DNA of 64,000 nucleotides from Bipolaris cookei. Lineage: Eukaryota; Ascomycota; Dothideomycetes; Pleosporales; Pleosporaceae. The notes beneath the pieces were generated by a model. That model was not told the DNA's origin. It saw nothing but the letters and a program-made list of their open reading frames with translations, and did not search any database. Each line of letters starts with the position of its first letter. The stretch's first letter is position 1. The stretch lies in the NCBI GenBank assembly GCA_002286855.1, contig NRSV01000002.1, positions 492,152 through 556,151 on the forward strand, read 5' to 3'. Position numbers and translations under genes: made by a program. Below, piece by piece: positions 57,284-64,000 of this stretch.

Positions 57284-58559
57284 TCACGGCCGGTAGGTGT
57301 TATTTTTGTTGTATGTATGTTACTTGCCATGAGGTGTTTTGTGTCGTTTGAGGGTTAGCATAGGTTTTTGGCGTTTAATATTCCAAAAAAGAATGGTGTA
57401 ATGTTACATCTTGTGAGTTTCGCACTAGCGAAGTATCGTAGATGGCGAAGAATAAAATAGTTTTCAATATCGCATGCTCTCCTCTGCTCTGGATTCATGT
57501 GATGGATTTGGAACGAGCGTTGTTACTTGTGGACGCCTCATCTCAAGACTGTTGGACAGAAATGAAATGTATACCAGGAGAGATGGTATAGTTTACTTCA
57601 CCCTACTCAGAGTTAGCCATCAAATCGACAATCAAACTCACCCACCAGTAAAAACCCACCAGATCCGACCCCATCTCGCCTACACACGTCCAACTTCCAC
57701 CACTAATCGGCACCTACACCGTCTCCCCGCCCCCCAATGGCGTGACATCCCCCTCAAGCCATAGGGCTGACTTGTTGAATCCCCCACATCAATGACGAAC
57801 CCATCGTACTCCAGCCCTCTCGCGTATTCCCGCGTACCCAACAGGCATCGATCGAGCGATGTCGAGGTATGCGGGGACATCTCACTGCGCATATCGCTGC
57901 GTAGCTCGCAAAAAGGAAAAGGAAAGATCACTTCGTACATAGCATGTTTATGCGAGAAGCGTGACATTGGCGCTGATACGCCTGCCCTTGCTCAAATACA
58001 GTGTATTCCGTCAAAAAAATCAAGTGGCAGTTGGCCCCTACGTACTGCTACTCAAAAACAACGCATATACCGCTTCCGCCCTACGCCCCAGTATCAGAAG
58101 AGACTAACAATACCAGCTGCGATCGGAGCACCACACCACATGCAGTCTGACGTGCTAAACCCCCTAAGTGCGGGGCAACAAAAAAAGTGCATATGTGGCT
58201 ATACCGGGCTGATAGCGTCTGTCTCTGTCTCTCCTTTTCCGCGGGCCAACGAGAAGACGGAGTGGAGAAGACGGGAAAGGACGGAGTGGATACGTTCGGG
58301 GAGGGAAGGGAATGGGAAGGAGAGATCGAACGATATGGTGTTCTTACTTTTTTGGGCTAGGGAAATGGAGATAAGGTGGGGGAGGGGGTTTGGTTGGGAT
58401 GGAGCTAGTGGGGTAAGGTATGACGATGAGGGAACTTGGACAGTAGATGTACAGTGACTGTTGTTGTAGTAGCCTAACCTGTGGGTTTTGGAGACTGTGC
58501 TGGTTGCACGAGGCATTGCGTGGTCTCCATTCCTTCTTCTTTTTCTTTTTTTTCGTCCA
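57284..58559. other. Intergenic
   Basis: 3' flank of RPA190 up to the transposon. Frames up to 221 codons (57792-58457) have no recognisable domain or codon pattern. A Pu-rich tract lies at 58250-58420. No gene supported. Confidence 0.45.
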
Positions 58560-60382
58560 ACGTATACGTGGCAAGCGAGCGGCACGCCTCATTAAACTTG
58601 CGCACCTATTTGAATTAAACATCTAATTACTCAACACTAGAATATTCAAATGACTTCAAACGAAGCAGGTGTCCAGCTTGCTAGCTTATCTCTTAAAAAT
58701 AAACATATTCAAGGAAATCGTCGTGCTGCTACAGTCTATAACGTAGCCGAGACAACGCTCCGTCGCCGATACGCTGGCAAGCCTGCCCGACGCGATTGCC
58801 AGCCCAACTCAAAGAAGTTCACTAAGCTAGAAGAGGAGGTGATAATCGGATACATACTTGATCTTGATATACGTGGATTTGCGCCTACGTACGCTGCTTT
58901 GTGTGATATGGCTAATAAGCTGCTAGCTACGCGCGGCGCTGGCCAGGTTGGACAGAAGTGGCCAGCCAACTTCATTAGGCGTACAAATTCTATTACCACT
59001 CGTTTTAATCGAGTGTACGATAGGCATAGTGCTCTGTGTGAAGATCCAGTCTTAACTAAGGGCTGGTTTGAGCTTATAGAGCGGACGAAGGCGAAGTACG
59101 GTATTTGTGACAAGGACATCTACAACTTCGACGAAGCTGGCTTTTCAATGGGCAAGATTACAAGTCAGCTTGCCGTTACAGAACTAGAGAGAAGAGGCTG
59201 GCCAAAAGCTATCCAGCCAGGTAGTCGTGAGTGGGTGATGTTGATCGCTGCGATTAACGCAGCTGGCTGGGCAGTCCCGCTGTTTCTCATCTTTGCCGGC
59301 CAGCATCATCTATCTGCCTGGTACGAGGAAGCCGATATCTCGCGCGACTGGGCGATCGCAGTTAGTGACAATGGCTGGATGAACAACGAGCTGGGCGTTG
59401 TATGGCTAAAGCACTTCGACACTCACACGAAGACTCGCGTTATTGGTACACGTCGCCTGCTCATCCTTGACAACCATGAAAGCCACCAGTCTCTTAAGTT
59501 CTAAGAGCTCTGCACGGAGAACGATGTCTACACTCTCTGTATGCCGCCTCATTCTTCTCACCTACTCCAGCCTCTTGAAGTTGACTGCTTCTCACCATTA
59601 AAGCGCGCGTATAGCCTTGAGGTGGAGAGCCTAATCCGCCACCATATTAACCACATCACCAAGCTCGAGTTTCTGCCAGCGTTCAAAGCAGCGTTTGATC
59701 GATCCTTCACGTCAACTAATATCTTCTCAGATTTCCGAGGCGCAGGCCTTGTTCCTCTCCAGCCAGATACTGTTCTATTAAAGCTTGATATAAAGCTACG
59801 TACGCCAACTACGTCAACTACGCCAGCGGAAGCTCTCTGGCAAGCCTGTACGCCAAGTAATATACGCGAGCTTGAAGCTCAATCAACGCTAACAAGTAAC
59901 CGCGTACAACGTCATAAAAGCTCATCACCAGCTCCGATTATTGCGGCGATCGGTCAGCTTAAGAAGGGAGCAAAGATAATGATGCTTTCGGCTGAGCTAA
60001 TGCGCGATCGGATCGCTAGCCTTGAGAAGGCTAACGAGGCAGCCACAAAGCGTAGGCAGCGTAACAGGAAGCGGATACAGAACCTTGGAGTGTTTGCAAA
60101 GGGAGCTGGCGAGGATACAATCGCTCGACACGAGGCCGATGAGCAGATTGTTTGTAAGGAGCATCAAGGAAGAGAGCGATTAGATGTCAGCCGCCGGGCT
60201 CTTACGCGCTGCAGTAGGTGTAAAGAGACTGGCCATAATTCACGCACCTGTAAGAAAGACTCTTTAGGTACTATTTGATCTATCTTATAGATATTTATTT
60301 GTTATACTATTGCGTTGTAAAGTTGTGTAGCAAGAAAGGTGCGCAAAGTTGTTGGGGTGCGCCGCTCGCTTGCCACGCACGT
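58560..60382 (+). mobile_element. Fot1/pogo-type transposon, nearly intact
   Basis: A 1823-bp element. The ends are imperfect inverted repeats of ~45 bp: left ACGTATACGTGGCAAGCGAG, right (reverse complement) ACGTGCGTGGCAAGCGAGCG, followed on both sides by a GCGCACCT-containing part. The right flank is TA (60383-60384); the left flank reads CA, probably a mutated TA. It differs clearly in sequence from the two copies at 17.5 and 34.4 kb and from the decayed element at 30.4 kb. Confidence 0.82.
58650..60278 (+). pseudogene. Pogo-type transposase with a single nonsense codon
   Basis: The frame is continuous over 542 codons except for one TAA at 59502-59504, between ESHQSLKF and ELCTENDVYTLC, where the intact paralogue has similar residues (EFKDYCLEQKI). 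Everything else looks healthy: HTH region (RRAATVYNVAETTLRRRY), first catalytic Asp (NFDEAGF), second (LLILDNHESH, with Asn for Gly) and third acidic residue (LQPLEVDCFSPLK, with Glu). The C-terminal zinc knuckle CSRCKETGHNSRTC is complete. The TAA may derive from CAA by a C-to-T change, the direction expected for RIP. Confidence 0.82.
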
Positions 60383-62459
60383 TAGAAGTAGTTCATATGT
60401 TGTGAACCAGAATGTCACTCAACGCATAATAGTACCCGGTTTCGGATTCGTATCCCACGTTTAAGGTTTAGGTTAGGTTGCCCAAGGACAGACGACCCGC
60501 GCGGTGTGCTGGGTTTGGCAGGTTGGTTCGTTACGAACCAGGCCTCAAGAAATCGAGCGAGTTTGAGCGATCGTCCCAAAATGCCAAAACCCCGTTGTTC
60601 GTTCGCCCTTCGCTTACGTAGCCTTGTGTCTTGGCTATGTAGGATCAAGAACCCACTTTTGGCATGGCCGCATGAAAGCAGGCTATTTTTTTCTTCGGTC
60701 GCATAGAGCAATAGAGAAGGCAAAGTGGCGTGGACATGGGTGGGTGCGACCGTAGCGCCAGATCCTTCCCGACATACCGCCCTGCATGCGAGTGAAAGCC
60801 GATTGTCGAGGCATCTCGGTGACGGAAGGGCTGACTTGCCGCGGCTCGTTGGGTTGACTTGCTCGGCAGCAGCTGAATGTGGATATCCCGATTTTTCTCT
60901 CTCGTTGGTAGTCAAAAGTCATGTGATAGAGGTAGTGCATAGAAACACAGTACAGCACAAGAGATAGGGAACAGAGATAGAGAAAGGACCGAAGACAATT
61001 GGCCCCTTTGGCCTCTGATCCCAGATCCGAGTCGCAGTAGTTAAAAGATGCATGGGGCTGGAATAGGTAGGTGCCTATTATTTGCATGTCTTTTCGCAAT
61101 GGGCAATATGCCTCGACCCCCCTCTGGCCCACGAGCCGAGATCTTAGTACTTCCTAAGAAAAACAGACATGTATGTAAAATAGGAGGGACTCCACTTTCA
61201 CATGCAATCGTGTTGCCTGTTGCCCTTTCCAAGGGCTGGCATAGGCCCTTCAATCTCAGACACAGAAAACAAGGCAGCTCAGCGATGTTCTCCACCGAAT
61301 TGCAATGGCAGATGCACAGCGCCGTGCTGGCACTAAGTGCTGTACGGCCAGAGTACCCGTGGCGGCAACGTATGACGGAGCAAGCGCCCGAATGTGATCA
61401 ATGGCAAGGGGGGGCAGGCAGGCGTAAGGAAAAAAAACAGCATGATAAGCCAAAGACTCTTCAACCATGAGGCGCGAACTGCAAATGTAAGAGAAGATGA
61501 AGGAAGGCAAGAAAAGCCTACTTCTACTAGTTTAGAACGACTTCGAGTTGCTATACCTGGTGTAAATCTCACGAGCAAGGGCACGCAAGTACGCGCGGGA
61601 CCAGGGATATATGGGCCGACTTTTATCTGACGTCGTGCGCAGGTGGTCCGGCTGAGATTGGTCAGCGCGTTTTCATTCGCCCTGTCTTTCACATGTCAAA
61701 AGGTGGAAGAGAGAGAGAAACACAGACAGACCTCAAACAATTCAGCCCCAAACGCAACTTGCAGCGCTGCGACACGCAGCTCCTGAAAATGTTCAATTTG
61801 TGCAATATCGCTCCGTGTGTACAATTGGCCCTAGGATAAAAAGGGAACATGTGTAAGGCCAACAGTGTAAGCAACAGGTTGCAGCGGGTGTTCTTAACTT
61901 TGGGCCCTGTGTAATGAATGGCTTGCATTCGTCACTTCTCTATCTTACTCCTCTTTTCTCAACATTGCGCATGGCCATGCGGATCCCGCGCCCACACAAG
62001 GAAGTAGTAGCGAGCATCGAAGGAAGGGAAAAAACTGGGGCCGCGAAAACACGGGCGTAGGGGGATGCATTGGTCGTTGTTTTGGCATGCGCGTGGTCAT
62101 CGAGTTACAGTAGCGGATACGAAGGGGGATGTTGATAAAGAAGTGATTTGATGGATTGGTGGCTATCGATAAGGGCACTTTCACATGCCATTTCATACAC
62201 GTATTCGTGCTCCCACCACATGCGCACACGAGCCACGCCGTTTTTAGCAAGGTCCCGCCAACCAAAGCTCAGTCACATCATAGTAGCGGCTGGGCCATTA
62301 TAATAAGGCGAAGAGAAACCCCTTTGCAGGCTTTGCTTCACTTTATTTATTCTTCTCTCTCTCCATTCCGTTCCCACTCATTGCGGCTCAACAATAACAT
62401 AGCAAGCCCCACCTTCACAACTCGTGCTAAACGGAAACCACTCCTCTCTCCTCCAGCCA
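60383..62459. other. Intergenic, 2.1 kb, including CAP20 promoter
   Basis: No gene supported. A TATA-like TTATAATAA lies near 62298 and a CT-rich tract at 62345-62380, which would fit a core promoter and 5' UTR of the downstream gene. Confidence 0.5.
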
Positions 62460-63073
62460 ATGGCACCACACGCAACTGACGACGGCAACATGGCAACCAA
62501 TGGCGCACCTCTCACCAACGGCGATGTGCCCACATCCAAAGTCCTCTCGGTACGTCATTATCCCCCCGTTGCGCCACTCTCCTACGCCACCCACACTAAC
62601 ATAACAACCCACCTTAGCATCTGAACTCGTATCCCGTCGTGCACGACAGCGTCGAAACATTCAAGACACATCCATACGGCGAGCGTGCCCTCACCCTCGC
62701 CAGCAACACGTACAACAACATCGTCGCGCCCCTGCACCCCTACCTGCGCACCCCTTACTCATACATCTCACCTTACCTCGCTCGGGCCGATCAGCTGGGC
62801 GACAGTGGTCTCTCGACTCTCGAGTCGCACCTCCCCATCGTCAAGGAGGACACACAGAAGCTCAAGCAGTATGCTTACTCGCCTGTCAATTATGTCCACG
62901 GCGCTTGGCAGGACGAGTACAACAAGACGCATTATAACAATGGCGTCCTGAAGATGGGTGTTGCCGCTGTCAGCTTTGAGCTGAGGATGATAAGCGATGC
63001 CTGTGATGTTGTGCTTACCTACCTTAGCAAGGGGAAGGAGCAGGCTAAGAAGAAGGCTGATGAGGTTAAGTAG
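62460..63073 (+). CDS. CAP20: CAP20/perilipin-like lipid droplet protein
   Basis: Two exons, 62460-62549 and 62618-63073, with a 68-bp intron (GTACGT donor, CACTAAC branch, TAG acceptor), give 181 aa. The N-terminus is polar (NGAPLTNGDVPTSKVLS). Perilipin-like features are HLNSYPVVHDSVETFKTHPYG, then IVAPLHPYLRTPYSYISPYLARAD and LPIVKEDTQKLKQYA, all close to the Colletotrichum CAP20 and Metarhizium MPL1 proteins. A C-terminal Lys-rich tail (KGKEQAKKKADEVK) ends the protein. Family members coat lipid droplets; CAP20 of Colletotrichum is needed for normal appressorium function and virulence. The promoter is TATA-containing, which would fit strong regulation. Confidence 0.9.
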
Positions 63074-63825
63074 TAAACTCCTTGTGATAGAATTCGGGGC
63101 CAGTGAATTTGTGCTTTTCCCGGCTTTCTTCTTTTTTTCTTGGATTTATAAGTCTTTATGGGCTTGCGCAGTAGCTGGGCCTGTTCATGGTAAAAGCGAA
63201 AGCGTTTGATTAGTTGCATGTTGTCGGCGGACGCAGGTCTTGATCCTCATTTTGCTGGAGCGCGTTTCCATTTTCGGTGCAGGTAGATTGAGTAATAACT
63301 ATGATATTCCTTTTTGAGAGCCTAGAAGAAGATGCCAAGGAGATGACATGGATGTAATCGATACTTCTGACATTTACCTCAATGCGATTCAGACCTTGAT
63401 CTGTCATCCCGATATGATAGCGTCCGTCTGCATTGAGCTTTGGGAGTCAGTCGCAATATACAGCCTCGTTAGGCCCGCAGCATTGTAGCATCGCATCATC
63501 GTAGAACCGTTCGCTGGGGCAGTTGAAAAACGAAAAGGTCATGGGCGTGGCACTACAACTATCAGCATCACCTAAGGCATCACGTCAACATCCAGCAACC
63601 AAAAAAACAAGGCCAAAGTGAAACTCATGTGCGTTTCATGAAGTTCGTGAATTGAGCCGGATGCCGGATTTTTCATGCTTTGGTTATCAAGCCGATATAC
63701 ACGCCATGATGCCAGGCCGAATTTTGGGGTCCTGTCATCTTATGATATCCACCGACATGCTCATGCACAATCTTCCGTGCCAAATCATGCCCATCTGCGC
63801 CCAGCCGTGACCAAAAAGGGAAAGC
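63074..63825. other. Intergenic between convergent genes
   Basis: 3' flanks of the CAP20-like and eL27 genes. Nothing else recognised. Confidence 0.5.
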
Positions 63826-64000
63826 TTAGAACTGTAAGGGAGTGAAGAACCATCGGTTCTTTCCGGACTGGTATCGCTCCTCGAATGCCTTCTTGACAGT
63901 TTTCTTGGCCTCCTCCCGTTGCGAGACCTCCTTGAATGTGTCGGCAGAGATGACGCCCTTAAGGTTCTCGAGCTCAATGGTGTAGCGGGTGGGCATGATG
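63826..64000 (-). CDS. RPL27: 60S ribosomal protein eL27, C-terminal part
   Basis: The frame enters from the right window edge and ends at the stop codon 63826-63828. It encodes IMPTRYTIELENLKGVISAD, then a Lys-rich helix and KNRWFFTPLQF at the end. This matches the end of eukaryotic eL27 (MPTRY near the start of the last third, a GKNKWFF-type end). The N-terminal KOW-like part and any intron lie outside the window. It is part of the large ribosomal subunit. Confidence 0.9.
   Translation of the reverse strand, partial: IMPTRYTIELENLKGVISADTFKEVSQREEAKKTVKKAFEERYQSGKNRWFFTPLQF

Noticed and set aside
57792..58457. 221-codon plus frame after RPA190
   Set aside because: No recognisable domain, ends in purine-rich simple sequence; not supported as a gene.

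Overview
The window is nuclear DNA of a filamentous ascomycete, most likely a dothideomycete of the Pleosporales type. Evidence: short spliceosomal introns of about 45-78 bp with GTANGT donors and CTAAC/CTGAC branch sites, a hymA-type Mo25 gene, a CAP20-type lipid droplet protein, a ZtGT2-like surface glycosyltransferase, a hybrid histidine kinase and several Fot1/pogo-type DNA transposons. Genus and species cannot be fixed from the sequence. Splice sites were chosen by hand from consensus signals and reading-frame continuity.

Left part (1-16.1 kb): a two-half EthD-like protein, a four-helix membrane protein, a multi-helix membrane protein with a probable GC-AG intron, a PQ-loop protein, a DHA1-type MFS transporter, a GNAT acetyltransferase and a family 2 glycosyltransferase that looks broken (in-frame TAA plus a frame break). 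A 3 kb stretch (4.4-7.4 kb) has no recognisable gene. Between the PQ-loop and MFS genes lies a tRNA-like, structured segment.

Middle part (17.5-36.3 kb): a repeat-rich block. A 1.8 kb pogo/Fot-type element occurs twice in direct orientation. The copy at 34.4 kb is intact. The copy at 17.5 kb has 420 bp replaced by inverted LTR-like pieces that end at an N. A decayed relative lies at 30.4-32.2 kb. Between them lie a cytochrome b561-type gene with a 12-bp exon, a 2014-residue hybrid histidine kinase, and a mitochondrial succinyl-CoA:3-ketoacid CoA-transferase gene squeezed between two transposons.

Right part (36.4-64 kb): mostly conserved housekeeping and trafficking genes. An ER-type FKBP domain is joined in one reading frame to a STIMATE-type membrane domain. 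It is followed by an SLC35C2-like transporter, hymA/Mo25, a CDK-like kinase, the endocytic F-BAR/muHD protein Syp1, and the divergent pair PRP3 (U4/U6 snRNP) and RPA190 (RNA polymerase I). Then come a third pogo-type element with a single nonsense codon, a CAP20/perilipin-like gene and the 3' end of the ribosomal protein eL27 gene.

No CRISPR array, rRNA or canonical tRNA gene was seen. The most unusual items are the FKBP-STIMATE fusion, the tRNA-like segment, the duplicated 17-mer inside the transposon ends with a CCHC knuckle on the transposases, and the damaged glycosyltransferase.
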